DNA of 64,000 bases from WHSW01 sp963722175. Lineage in GTDB: Bacteria > Actinomycetota > Thermoleophilia > Solirubrobacterales > 70-9. The position numbers and the translations under genes were made by a program. The notes below the pieces were generated by a model. The model saw nothing but the letters and a program-made list of their open reading frames with translations. It made no database searches and had not been told where the DNA came from. Positions within the stretch are counted from its first letter, which is position 1, and each line of letters opens with the position of its first letter. Below are positions 26,722-35,082 of the stretch, piece by piece. The stretch lies in assembly GCA_963722175.1 (NCBI GenBank), contig CAVRKA010000003.1, positions 124,001 through 188,000 of the forward strand, written 5' to 3'.

Positions 26722-26769
26722 GGCGCGCCATCGTACGCGGCCGTCAACCACAAGTGATTGGATGGTCCG

Positions 26770-27816
26770 GTGGCCGAGATCCGCCCCTTCGAGCGCGAGG
26801 ACCTGCCGGCGGTCATCAAGCTCCTCGGCGACCACCTCGAGGGGTGGGACGGCAACGTCGGGCTGATCCAGGCCGCGTTCCTCGACCACCCCTGGGTCGA
26901 CCCCGAGACACCCTCGCTGGTGATCGACGATGGCGGCACGCCCACGGGCTTCATCGGCGTGCACCCGCGCCGGATCGAGTTCGACGGCAAGGTCGTCAAG
27001 GGCGCCTGCTGCACCCACCTGGTCGTCCACCCGGAGAGCCGCAGCGGCGCCGGCGGCGCGCAGCTGATCCGGGCGGTGATGTCGGGCCCGCAGGAGCTGA
27101 CCTGGAGCGACACCACGGTCCCGGTCGTCGCGCGGATGTGGGGCGTCTTCGGCGGGCGGATCGACTACGCCCGGGCGTCGGACTGGCTGATCGTCCTCCG
27201 CCCGATGCGATGGACCGGCAAGGTCCTGGCCGGGCGCGTACGCGGGCGGCCGCGGACCGACGAGCTCCCCGTGCCGGGGCTTCCGGCCCACGTCTCGCGG
27301 CTCCTGACGCCCAAGGCCCACCCGACGAGACCGCCCGACGTCACCAGCTCCGATGCGACCGTCACGGAGATCGTGGCCGCCCAGCCGGAGATCACCCGCC
27401 GGCTGGCGCTCTACGTCCCCTACGACGACGCGGCGCTCGCGTTCACCCTGGAGAAGCTCGAGGGCATGGGCAAGCGGGTCGTGCGCCGCATCGTCCGCCG
27501 CCGCGATCGGCCGATCGGCTGGTACGCGTACCTCGAGCGCCCCGGCGCGGTCAGCAGGGTCATCCACCTGGCGGCGGCCGCGAAGGACTGCGACGACGTC
27601 CTCGGTGAGCTGATCGACCAGGCGCGCGAAGCCGGCAGCGCGGCCGTGTGGGGACGGTACGAACCGCACATCGACGCCGCCGTTCGCGTGCGCCTCGCGG
27701 TCCTCGGCCTCAACAGCCGGCCCGCGATGCGGGCCCGCGACCCGAAGTTCGCCCTGGCGCTCGCCGGCGAAGGCTCGCTGCTCACCCGCCTCGACGGCGA
27801 GTGGAACCTGCTCTAG
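26770..27816 (+). CDS. GNAT-family acetyltransferase-like protein
   Basis: Protein of about 348 residues. The N-terminal half is a GNAT fold: IRPFEREDLPAVIKLL, then FIGVHPRRIEFDGKVVKGACCTHLVVHPESRSGAGGAQLIRAVM, where HPESRSGAGGAQL is the acetyl-CoA loop. The C-terminal half, starting about VTEIVAAQPE, resembles a second degenerate domain. The substrate is not predictable. Start is uncertain: GTG 26770 or TTG 26758, neither with a strong ribosome site. Divergent from thrS and convergent with the AMP-ligase gene, sharing the CTAG that contains both stop codons. Confidence 0.75.
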   Translation: MAEIRPFEREDLPAVIKLLGDHLEGWDGNVGLIQAAFLDHPWVDPETPSLVIDDGGTPTGFIGVHPRRIEFDGKVVKGACCTHLVVHPESRSGAGGAQLIRAVMSGPQELTWSDTTVPVVARMWGVFGGRIDYARASDWLIVLRPMRWTGKVLAGRVRGRPRTDELPVPGLPAHVSRLLTPKAHPTRPPDVTSSDATVTEIVAAQPEITRRLALYVPYDDAALAFTLEKLEGMGKRVVRRIVRRRDRPIGWYAYLERPGAVSRVIHLAAAAKDCDDVLGELIDQAREAGSAAVWGRYEPHIDAAVRVRLAVLGLNSRPAMRARDPKFALALAGEGSLLTRLDGEWNLL

Positions 27817-29312
27817 CCCGGCCCGGCCAGCGCCCGCTTGTCGAGCTTCCCGTTGGCGGTCTTCGGCAGCTCGTCATGGATCACGACCTGGCGCGGGATC
27901 ATGTAGTCCTCGAGCCGCTGAGCGCAGTGGGCGAGGAGCGTACGCTGGTCGAGCTCGCTGCCGGCCTGCGCGGCGACGTGCGCCTGCACCGCCTCGCCGA
28001 GCAGCCTGTCGGGGATGCCGATCACGGCCGCCTCGCGAACTCCGTCGGCGCTTCGCAGAACCTCCTCGACCTCACGCGGCACCACCTTCTCGCCGCGCGA
28101 CTTGATGATGTCGTCGCGGCGGCTGACGAAGTAGAGGTAGCCGTCGGAGTCCTGGCGGAAGAGGTCGCCGGTCGCCAGCACCCGGTCGCCCGCCGGCCCC
28201 GGACGCAGCCGCTTTGCGGTCGCCTCGGGGTTGTTCCAGTAGCCCTGCATCACGTGCGCCCCGCGCACGAACAGCTCCCCGACCTCGTCGGGCCCGACCC
28301 GATTGCCGGCGTCGTCCTCGATCCAGGCCTCGGTCCCCGGGATCGCGATCCCGACCGACCCGAGTCGCGCGTCGAGCTCCTCCGGTGGCAGGTAGCAGAC
28401 CCGCTGGCACTCGGTCTGCCCGTACATGCACACCAGCTCGGCGCGCGGCAGCAGCTCGCGAACCCGCTCGGTCGTCGCCACCGGCAGCCCGGCGCCCGCG
28501 TTGGTCAGCACCCGCAGGTGCGGCAGCTCGCGATCGGCGAGCCCCTCGAACGAGATCAGCATCTCGAACAGGGTCGGGACCGCGGGCAGCATCGTGATCC
28601 GCTCGCCCTCGAGCCTCTTCACGAAGTCGCCGAGCAGACCCGTTCCCGGCGGCAGCACCAGCGTCCCGCCGGTCCGCACCGAGGTCAGCAGCTGGTAGAG
28701 GCCGTACCCGAACGAGAGCGGCAGCGCGCAGAGGATGCGGTCTTCGCCCTGCATACGGAGGTACTCGACGATCGAGTCGGCGACGAAGGTCATGTTGCCG
28801 TGCGTGAGCGTGACCCCGTTCGGCTCCCCGGTCGAGCCCGACGTGTAGATGATCGCCGCCAGATCGACGGACAGCGGCAACCCGAAGGGGGTCAGACCCC
28901 CTTCGGTCTCGTCGCCGAACTCGCGCGGTTTGTCGATGACCGTGACCGCGTCGCCGGCGCCGGCGCGGGCGGTCTCGGCGTGCTCGGCGTCGGTGAGCAG
29001 CGCCCGGCTGCCGGCGTCAGCGAGCAGGTGGCCGAGCTTCTCGCGCTTCACGGTCGGGTGCAGCGGCGAGAGCACGGCGCCCGCCCGCATCACCCCGTAC
29101 ACGGAGACGACCGCGTCCAGGTCGTTTGGCAGCAGGGTCGAGACGCGATCGCCGCGCCCCACCCCGAGCCCGGCGAGCCCGGTCGCAAGCCTCGATGCGG
29201 CGCGATCGAGCTCGGCGTAGGAGAGGCTCCCGGAGGCGGCGATCACCGCCGGCGCGTCGGGGCGGGCGGCGGCCGTCGCGGCCAGGTCTTCGCCGAGCGT
29301 GCGCGCGCTCAA
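27813..29312 (-). CDS. AMP-dependent acyl/aminoacyl ligase
   Basis: ANL-superfamily adenylating enzyme of 499 residues. AMP-binding P-loop IIYTSGSTGEPNG, motif YGQTECQ, ATGDLFRQDSDGYLYFVSRRDDIIKSRGEKV and the catalytic lysine near the C-terminus in PKTANGKLDKRAL are all present. It should activate a carboxylic acid and load it on the adjacent carrier protein. TTG 29312 overlaps the carrier-protein stop. Before the P-loop, residues of TEGGLTPFG are encoded by a 25-nt near-perfect palindrome. It is last in the operon with NadE-like, AsnB-like and ACP genes. Confidence 0.88.
   Translation of the reverse strand: MSARTLGEDLAATAAARPDAPAVIAASGSLSYAELDRAASRLATGLAGLGVGRGDRVSTLLPNDLDAVVSVYGVMRAGAVLSPLHPTVKREKLGHLLADAGSRALLTDAEHAETARAGAGDAVTVIDKPREFGDETEGGLTPFGLPLSVDLAAIIYTSGSTGEPNGVTLTHGNMTFVADSIVEYLRMQGEDRILCALPLSFGYGLYQLLTSVRTGGTLVLPPGTGLLGDFVKRLEGERITMLPAVPTLFEMLISFEGLADRELPHLRVLTNAGAGLPVATTERVRELLPRAELVCMYGQTECQRVCYLPPEELDARLGSVGIAIPGTEAWIEDDAGNRVGPDEVGELFVRGAHVMQGYWNNPEATAKRLRPGPAGDRVLATGDLFRQDSDGYLYFVSRRDDIIKSRGEKVVPREVEEVLRSADGVREAAVIGIPDRLLGEAVQAHVAAQAGSELDQRTLLAHCAQRLEDYMIPRQVVIHDELPKTANGKLDKRALAGPG
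28882..28906. repeat. 25-nt palindrome inside the AMP-ligase gene
   Basis: Left arm ccgaagggggtc (28882-28893) and right arm gacccccttcgg (28895-28906) are perfect complements around a single central a. It encodes TEGGLTPFG, a stretch in the variable loop before the P-loop. The form recalls dispersed palindromic elements and is unlikely to arise from coding constraints alone. Confidence 0.75.
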
Positions 29313-29572
29313 GTCACGGCTTGCTTCCGCTCGATGAAGCCGGCGATCGCGTCGATGGACCCGAAGTTCTCCTCGCTGATCTCGACGTCGGTGACCGAGA
29401 CCCCGTACCGCGCCTGGACCTCTTCGACCAGCTCGACGAAGCCGAGCGAATCGATCACGCCGAGCTCGAGCAGGTTGTCGGCGGTGCCGAGGTCGAGGTC
29501 GGGCTTCAGATAGAGGAAGCTCTCCTCGACGAACGCGAGCAGCTCTTTCTTCACGCTCTGAGTGTCAGTCAT
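29309..29572 (-). CDS. Acyl carrier protein
   Basis: 87 residues with the four-helix ACP pattern. The phosphopantetheine serine is in the GVIDSLGFVELVEEVQARYG segment. It starts MTDTQSVKKELLAFVEE from ATG 29572, overlapping the AsnB-like stop, and its own stop overlaps the ligase start. It probably carries the acyl or aminoacyl group activated by the next gene product. It is distinct from the second carrier protein at 50875-51111. Confidence 0.9.
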   Translation of the reverse strand: MTDTQSVKKELLAFVEESFLYLKPDLDLGTADNLLELGVIDSLGFVELVEEVQARYGVSVTDVEISEENFGSIDAIAGFIERKQAVT

Positions 29573-31551
29573 GCCAGCTCGCCACCCCCACTCCCGGCCA
29601 CGCGATCGATCCTGACCCGTGGCTCGGCGGTTTCGGCAGTGTAGTCCGACGCCTGGACGCCGAAGAAGGCCCGATCGAAGAGCTGGGTCGAGAGCACGCC
29701 GACCAGCGCCATCCCCTCGCGCACCCCGGTCGCGCGCCCGGCCCGGCAGCGCTTCACCAGGCCCTCCACCCGCTTGGGATCCCAAATCCCCGATTGCTCG
29801 AGCGCGGGCTCGGAGAGCAGGTCGTCGACGTACTCGGGCGCGGAGTCGGCGAAGAACGGTTCGACCTCCGGAGCGCGGTAGGGCTGCTTGCGCCGGTTCG
29901 CGATCCCCTCGGGAAGCAGCTTCGCCGCGAGCTCGCGCAGGACGATCTTGTCGTTGAGCTCGTCGAGCTTGCGCTCGGCCGGCAGCGCCGTCGCCAGGTC
30001 GAACACCCGGTGGTCGAGGAACGGGAAGCGGCCCTCGACCCCGTGCGCCATCGACACCCGATCGCCCTGCGCCGAGAGCAGGTACGGCTCGAGCAGCGTG
30101 CTGACCTCGAGCCAGGCCGCGCGCTCGAGGCTGCTCCAGCCCTCGAGCGCGGCCGGCAGCTCGGCCCGCAATCGCTGGAGCGTCGTCTCGGGCCCCAGCG
30201 CCTCCGCGACCTCCGGGCGGTAGAGGGCCTTGACCGTCGCCGTCGCCTCGACCCGGGTCATGTGGGAGCCGAGCAGCGAGTCCGCGGTGCCGGTCTCGAG
30301 CAGGAACCGCCGCCAGATCGGGCCGCGACGCGCGGCCTCCGCGCCGAGGTAGTCGTAGAGCTCGTCGACCAGCGCCGCGGCGCGCTGCGGGTCACGGGCG
30401 TTGAGCTCACGCAGGACGACCTCCTTGAACAGGTCGTAGCCCCAGAACAACTCGTCCGCGCCCTCACCGCTGGCGACCACGGTGATGCCGCTGTCGCGGA
30501 CCTCGCGGGCGAGCAGGTAAAGCGGCACCGGGGCGGTGCGCACCAGTGGGGTCTCCACCTGGCGCACGACGTCCGGGAACGCCCCGGCGATCTCGGCCGC
30601 GCCAACGTCGACCACGTGGTGGCGGGTCCCGATCGCCCGCGCGACCTCCTCCTGATAGGCGCGCTCGTCGTAGCGCGGATCGCGGAAGGCGACCGAGAAC
30701 GTCCGCAGGTCGCCCTCGACCTCCTCGCGAGCGATCGCGGTGATCAGGCTCGAGTCGAGCCCGCCGGAGAGGTAGGTGCCGACGGGGACGTCGGCGCGCA
30801 GTCGGAGGCGCACGCTGTCACGGAGCAGCTGGTCGAGATCCACCTCGGGCTGCGCCGGCTCCTGGCTTCCCGGCTCCGGCTTCCACCAGCGGCGCTCGGT
30901 GACGATCGACCCGCGCTCCCAGCCGACGATCCCGCCCGCCGGGACCTGGCGGACCCCCTCGAACACCGTGCCCGGCGGCCGCGCGCCCCAGAGCGTGAAC
31001 ACCTCGTCGATCCCGGCCAGGTCGCGAACGGCGGTGACGGCGCCCGAGGCGAACAGCGCCTTCGCCTCCGATCCGAAGACCAGCGTCCCGTCGAGGCCGA
31101 GCGCGTAGTAGAGCGGGCGGACGCCGAAGCGGTCGCGGACCATCGTCAGCCGGCGCTCGGCGGGTTGCCACCACGCGAACGCGAACTGCCCGTTGAGGCG
31201 GTCGAGCGCCGCGAGACCCTCGCGCTCGAGCAGCCGCAGGACCACCTCCGTGTCGCAGGTCGTCTCGAACCGCTCGCCGCGTCCCTCGAGCTCGGCGCGC
31301 AGCTCGGGGTGGTTGTAGACCTCGCCGTTGTAGACCAGCACCGCTCCCCCCCGCTCCGCCTCGAGCGGCTGCCAGCCGCCCGGCAGGTCGAAGATCGCGA
31401 GCCGCGCGGAAACCAGCCCGGCGCCGTGGTCGAGGACGTAGCCGTAACCGTCCGGCCCGCGGTGGCGGATCGAGCGGGCCATCCGCCGCAGGGCGACTTC
31501 GTCGACCGGCGGCCCGGGCGCCGGGTGAACGATTCCCGCGATCCCGCACAT
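29569..31551 (-). CDS. Asparagine synthetase (glutamine-hydrolysing) family protein
   Basis: 660 residues, class II glutamine amidotransferase plus ATP-pyrophosphatase. The N-terminal MCGIAGIV gives the nucleophile Cys2, with RHRGPDGYG and YNGEVYNH in the glutaminase; the synthetase half has SGGLDSSLITAIA (PP-loop) and SGEGADELFWGY. AsnB homologues within polysaccharide or natural-product operons often amidate something other than free aspartate, and the flanking ACP and ligase suggest that here. Nine bases separate it from the NadE-like gene. A housekeeping role cannot be excluded. Confidence 0.9.
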   Translation of the reverse strand: MCGIAGIVHPAPGPPVDEVALRRMARSIRHRGPDGYGYVLDHGAGLVSARLAIFDLPGGWQPLEAERGGAVLVYNGEVYNHPELRAELEGRGERFETTCDTEVVLRLLEREGLAALDRLNGQFAFAWWQPAERRLTMVRDRFGVRPLYYALGLDGTLVFGSEAKALFASGAVTAVRDLAGIDEVFTLWGARPPGTVFEGVRQVPAGGIVGWERGSIVTERRWWKPEPGSQEPAQPEVDLDQLLRDSVRLRLRADVPVGTYLSGGLDSSLITAIAREEVEGDLRTFSVAFRDPRYDERAYQEEVARAIGTRHHVVDVGAAEIAGAFPDVVRQVETPLVRTAPVPLYLLAREVRDSGITVVASGEGADELFWGYDLFKEVVLRELNARDPQRAAALVDELYDYLGAEAARRGPIWRRFLLETGTADSLLGSHMTRVEATATVKALYRPEVAEALGPETTLQRLRAELPAALEGWSSLERAAWLEVSTLLEPYLLSAQGDRVSMAHGVEGRFPFLDHRVFDLATALPAERKLDELNDKIVLRELAAKLLPEGIANRRKQPYRAPEVEPFFADSAPEYVDDLLSEPALEQSGIWDPKRVEGLVKRCRAGRATGVREGMALVGVLSTQLFDRAFFGVQASDYTAETAEPRVRIDRVAGSGGGELA

Positions 31552-31560
31552 CTAGATCAT

Positions 31561-32553
31561 CTACGGATCGGGATCGAGGACGACCGCCGGCGCATGCAGG
31601 TACGCGGTCGCGATGCGGCGCCGGTCGACCTCCGCGTAGGCGACCCCGACCTGGGCCGGCTCGAGCGCCACCAGCGGCGCCAGCTCGGCCGGATCGACAT
31701 CGCCCTCGCGTCCCCAGAGGAGCAGGTCCATCTGCTCGTACGGGTAGCCGAAGTAGAACTCCTCCTGGGTTTGGGGGAGGCTGAAGGTGTCGGTCGTCGG
31801 CGCGCGCCCGGCGATTCCCTCGGGCAACCCGAGCGCCCGCGCCAACGCGTACATCTGCCCCTTGAAGAGCCGCGCGGCGGGCTTGACGTCCGCGAGCCCG
31901 TCGCCACCCTTGACGAAGAACCCCTGGTCGAACTCGAGCAGGTTCGGGGTCCCCATGACCGCGTAGCCGAGCCGGTCCGCCCAGGTGTACTCGAGCAGCT
32001 TGCGAACCCGCTGCTTCATGTTCGTCGCCGCGATCAGGTCGCGGTAGGGGCCCGGTGGCATCCGCCGCTGCTCGGTGGTCCCGTCGGGGCGCTCGACGAC
32101 GAGCGAGAAGAAGGTCATCCCGCCCGTCGGCGCCGACCGGACCACCTTGTGGCGCCAGCTCGGCTCATAGTCGGAGAAGACCTCCTGGATCGCCTCGTCG
32201 CGCCGCCGGTAGCAGCCGAGCGCCTCGAGCGCCTCGCTGATCGGCTCCTCCTCGGTCCGCGCGCCGAGCGTCTCGGCGAGCTCGAGGCCGAGGTCCGACG
32301 AGGAGTCGCCGACGTCGCGCTCGGGCATCCGCAGGAGGAGCACGTGCTCGGGACCGAGGGCACGGCAACAGAGCGCGGCGACGACGCCCGAGTCCACCCC
32401 GCCCGAGACCGCGACGACGGCGCCGCCGCGTCCGAGGCCGCGGATGGCCTCCCTGATCTGAGCGCCGAGGCGCTCGATCGCGCGCTCGGTGTCGAACCCC
32501 TCGGCCGTGAGCTCGCGGCTGCGATCGGCGAGGTTCGGCCCGGACATCGCCAC
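31561..32553 (-). CDS. NAD synthetase-like (NadE family) ATP-pyrophosphatase
   Basis: 330 residues without an N-terminal nitrilase domain. The PP-loop is AVSGGVDSGVVAAL. Later GTPNLLEFDQGFFVKGGDGLADVKPAARLFK aligns with the NadE ATP/substrate site, and RAPTTDTFSLPQTQEEFYFGYP matches the family's C-terminal region (here with extra residues after SD in the middle). In an operon with AsnB-like, ACP and ligase genes it may act in a specialised pathway, not in cofactor synthesis. Start GTG 32553; ATG 32547 is also possible. Confidence 0.82.
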   Translation of the reverse strand: MAMSGPNLADRSRELTAEGFDTERAIERLGAQIREAIRGLGRGGAVVAVSGGVDSGVVAALCCRALGPEHVLLLRMPERDVGDSSSDLGLELAETLGARTEEEPISEALEALGCYRRRDEAIQEVFSDYEPSWRHKVVRSAPTGGMTFFSLVVERPDGTTEQRRMPPGPYRDLIAATNMKQRVRKLLEYTWADRLGYAVMGTPNLLEFDQGFFVKGGDGLADVKPAARLFKGQMYALARALGLPEGIAGRAPTTDTFSLPQTQEEFYFGYPYEQMDLLLWGREGDVDPAELAPLVALEPAQVGVAYAEVDRRRIATAYLHAPAVVLDPDP

Positions 32554-32642
32554 GATCTTAGGGCGTGCCTCGGTGGGTCCGGTGACGGAGACCCAAGGCG
32601 CGGTACGGTCCTCTTCGAAACGAGACAGGAGGTAGGTAGGGA

Positions 32643-33113
32643 ATGTTGCGATCTCTGATCGGAGTGGCGCTGGCCGGCCTGGTCGCCGTCGCGCTCGTGG
32701 TTCCGGCGCTCTCGGCGGCCGGCGACAACAAGGCGGTCCAGCTCGAAGCGAAGCTGAAGGGCAACAACGAGGTCCCCGGACCCGGGTCGAACAAGGGCAA
32801 GGGCGAGATCCAGATCTCCGTCAAGGCCCCGAAGCAGAAGATCTGCTTCAACTTCGAGGTCTCCGGGCTCGACCCGATGTTCGCGGGACACATCCACAAG
32901 GGCGCCCCGGACGTCGCGGGCCAGATCAAGGTGACGTTGTTCGAGGACGAGCAGGGACTCCCCGGCGACGGTAACTACGAGGGGTGCGTCAAGAAGATCA
33001 GGAAGAAGCTGGTCGAGAAGATCGCCGCCAAGCCGGAGAAGTTCTACGTCAACCTGCACACCGGCGACTACCCCGACGGAGCCATCCGCGGGCAGCTCGA
33101 GTTCAGCAAGTAG
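32643..33113 (+). CDS. Secreted CHRD-domain protein
   Basis: 156 residues with signal peptide MLRSLIGVALAGLVAVALVVPALSAAG and a single CHRD domain: LKGNNEVPGPGSNKGKGEI, CFNFEVSGLDPMFAGHIHKG and KFYVNLHTGDYPDGAIRGQLE. CHRD domains are named from chordin; the bacterial role is unknown. A strong AGGAGG-type ribosome site lies just before ATG 32643. Monocistronic, divergent from the NadE-like gene. Confidence 0.88.
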   Translation: MLRSLIGVALAGLVAVALVVPALSAAGDNKAVQLEAKLKGNNEVPGPGSNKGKGEIQISVKAPKQKICFNFEVSGLDPMFAGHIHKGAPDVAGQIKVTLFEDEQGLPGDGNYEGCVKKIRKKLVEKIAAKPEKFYVNLHTGDYPDGAIRGQLEFSK

Positions 33114-33128
33114 ACAGCCGGTTTCCGG

Positions 33129-34979
33129 TCAGCCGCCCGCGCTCGGATCGGCGCGGGCGGCGTCCGGGATCAAGGGGCAGTCGGCGTCGCCCGGTGACTC
33201 GTTACGACCGACGCCCTCGATCTCGACCGCACCGTTGTCGGCGAGCGTGAGGCTCACGATGCTGGTGGCGCCGAAGTCCCCCGGCTCGGCGTCGGGCACC
33301 GAGGTGATGCAGACCCGGTTGCCGCGCAGCTCCCAGGCCAGATAGTCCGCCCCGTGCTGGTCGTCGAGAAGGCGCTCGGGCGCCAGCACCAGCACCGGAC
33401 CGCTGGGCAACTTCGTCCGGAGCTCCGCCAGCGCCGGTGAGTAGCCGCCCGGCCCGACCGGGGCGTTGACCAGGGCCAGCACGCTCGAGAGCCCGACCCC
33501 GGCAAGGAAGAGCGTCCCGAGCCCGCCCACCACCAATCGCTCCTTGGCCTCACGGCGGCGGGCCGGGAACAGGAAGGCGATCGAGCGCCGGCGCAGGATC
33601 GTCCGCGTCTCGGCGATCGTCGGCGTGCGCTCGAGCACGGCCCGGACGCTGATCAGCATCACGAGCGGAGCGACCATGACCAGCGCCTTCGCCTCCTGGT
33701 AGGGGGTGCCGGCGACGAGCGCATACAGCCACAGCAGCACGGCGGCGCCGAGCGCCGCCGGGACCGCGCGCTCGCCGCGCCCCAGCCACCAGCGCACGCC
33801 GTAGAGGAGCGCCGCGGCCGCGAGCGCGGCGCCGAGGTAGAAGACGAACGCCGGGACGGCGCCGTCGCCGGGCTCGACCCGGAAGTCGCCCGACGGCCAG
33901 ATCCCGAGCGCCTCGAGCGGCGAGAGGCGGTTGAACAGGTTCCCGAGCCCCGCACCCGCGGGATCGAAGGTCTCGAAGCTCGCGAAGTCGACGATCCGCC
34001 CCAGCTCGGGCAGTGCCCCGGCGATCACCAGCCCGACCGCGGCCATCACGGTGGGCGCCGCCAGCCGGACCCGCAGCCGCGCGTTCGCGAGGCCCCCGCG
34101 GCGCCACAGCCGGCCGAGCTCGACCGCCGCCCAGACGCCGAAGGCGCCGGCGAGCCAGAGCAGGCCCGGGAAGCTGTAGGCGTAGAGGCTGCCGATCGCC
34201 AGCACCGCGAGCGGCAGGCCCCGTAGCGCTCCCCGTCCGCCGACCCCGGGCGCGGGCGAGTCGCGGATGAGTTGAGCGAGCCCGACCGCGAACGCGAGCA
34301 CGAACAAGGCCTGGATCGTCTCCTTGAAGGCGCCCTGGGCCAGGTACGCGGCGACCAGATAGGCGAAGCCGACGCAGAGTGCTCCGACCGCTCGCCGCCA
34401 CGGCCCGAGGTGCTCGAGCAGCGCCAGCGCGGCCAGGCAGGCCGAGACGGCGACCGCGAGCGTCAATCCGTCGAAGGCCTGCACGGCGCTCGGCCCGACG
34501 GCGGCGATCGCGGCGACGATCGAGTGCGGGCCGAGCGGATAGCCGGACGAGATCAGTCGCTCGCTGCCGCCGTCGGCAAGCCGGTCGACGGCGAACAGGT
34601 GCTGCGACATGTCCGGGTTCAGCCCGGTGCCGAGGATCCCGAACCGCCACTCGACGATGAACGGCAGCGAGGCGAGCGCGACCGCGGCGAGCTCGATCGG
34701 CACCCCGCGCCGCAGCGCCGGGCCGAGCTCGGTGACCCGCGGCAGGACGTAGGCGGCGCTGAGCGCGGTGACGAGGCCGATCGCGATCGCGGCGGCCGTC
34801 CCCTCGCCCGGCAGCCGCACTGTCCACCAGGCGAACGGGCAGAGCGCCGCCAGGCCGATCGCCGGCGCCAGCCGCGACCAGCGCCGGCGCCCGCACGCGA
34901 TCACGATCGCCTGGCCGACGAGCGCCGAGGCGCCGAGGGTGAGCAGCAGCGCCGCGTAGGTGCCTAGCGCCCCGTCCAT
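33129..34979 (-). CDS. Polytopic membrane protein, possible glycosyltransferase
   Basis: 616 residues with about 12-14 hydrophobic helices and an extracellular-like C-terminal domain of about 110 residues (from LVNAPVGPGG). The layout recalls GT-C-type membrane glycosyltransferases; the early FGILGTGLNPDMSQHLFAVDRLADGG loop holds acidic residues that could be catalytic. No family can be assigned firmly. ATG 34979 is chosen because upstream residues of the longer frame are not hydrophobic. Alone on the minus strand, convergent with the CHRD gene. Confidence 0.7.
   Translation of the reverse strand: MDGALGTYAALLLTLGASALVGQAIVIACGRRRWSRLAPAIGLAALCPFAWWTVRLPGEGTAAAIAIGLVTALSAAYVLPRVTELGPALRRGVPIELAAVALASLPFIVEWRFGILGTGLNPDMSQHLFAVDRLADGGSERLISSGYPLGPHSIVAAIAAVGPSAVQAFDGLTLAVAVSACLAALALLEHLGPWRRAVGALCVGFAYLVAAYLAQGAFKETIQALFVLAFAVGLAQLIRDSPAPGVGGRGALRGLPLAVLAIGSLYAYSFPGLLWLAGAFGVWAAVELGRLWRRGGLANARLRVRLAAPTVMAAVGLVIAGALPELGRIVDFASFETFDPAGAGLGNLFNRLSPLEALGIWPSGDFRVEPGDGAVPAFVFYLGAALAAAALLYGVRWWLGRGERAVPAALGAAVLLWLYALVAGTPYQEAKALVMVAPLVMLISVRAVLERTPTIAETRTILRRRSIAFLFPARRREAKERLVVGGLGTLFLAGVGLSSVLALVNAPVGPGGYSPALAELRTKLPSGPVLVLAPERLLDDQHGADYLAWELRGNRVCITSVPDAEPGDFGATSIVSLTLADNGAVEIEGVGRNESPGDADCPLIPDAARADPSAGG
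33132..33161. terminator. Strong hairpin between convergent genes
   Basis: Perfect 11-bp stem gccgcccgcgc/gcgcgggcggc with an 8-nt loop, just after the CHRD gene and overlapping the last codons of the convergent membrane-protein gene. No T-run follows, so a role in termination is inferred. Confidence 0.5.
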
Positions 34980-35082
34980 CGGGCGCGAGCATAGGCGCAA
35001 CTCCCGCCGGCCCGATATGTTCAACAGTGAGAGGCGGCCGACCAGGAGGGTCGGCGCGCGGACGACCGAAGGGGATCGCAGG

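Noticed and set aside
25021..26757. Long plus-strand frame opposite thrS
   Set aside because: Antisense shadow of thrS; leucine/valine/arginine-rich without family motifs.
29794..32658. Very long open frame opposite AsnB- and NadE-like genes
   Set aside because: Typical GC-rich antisense frame: no conserved motif, while the minus strand encodes complete enzymes.
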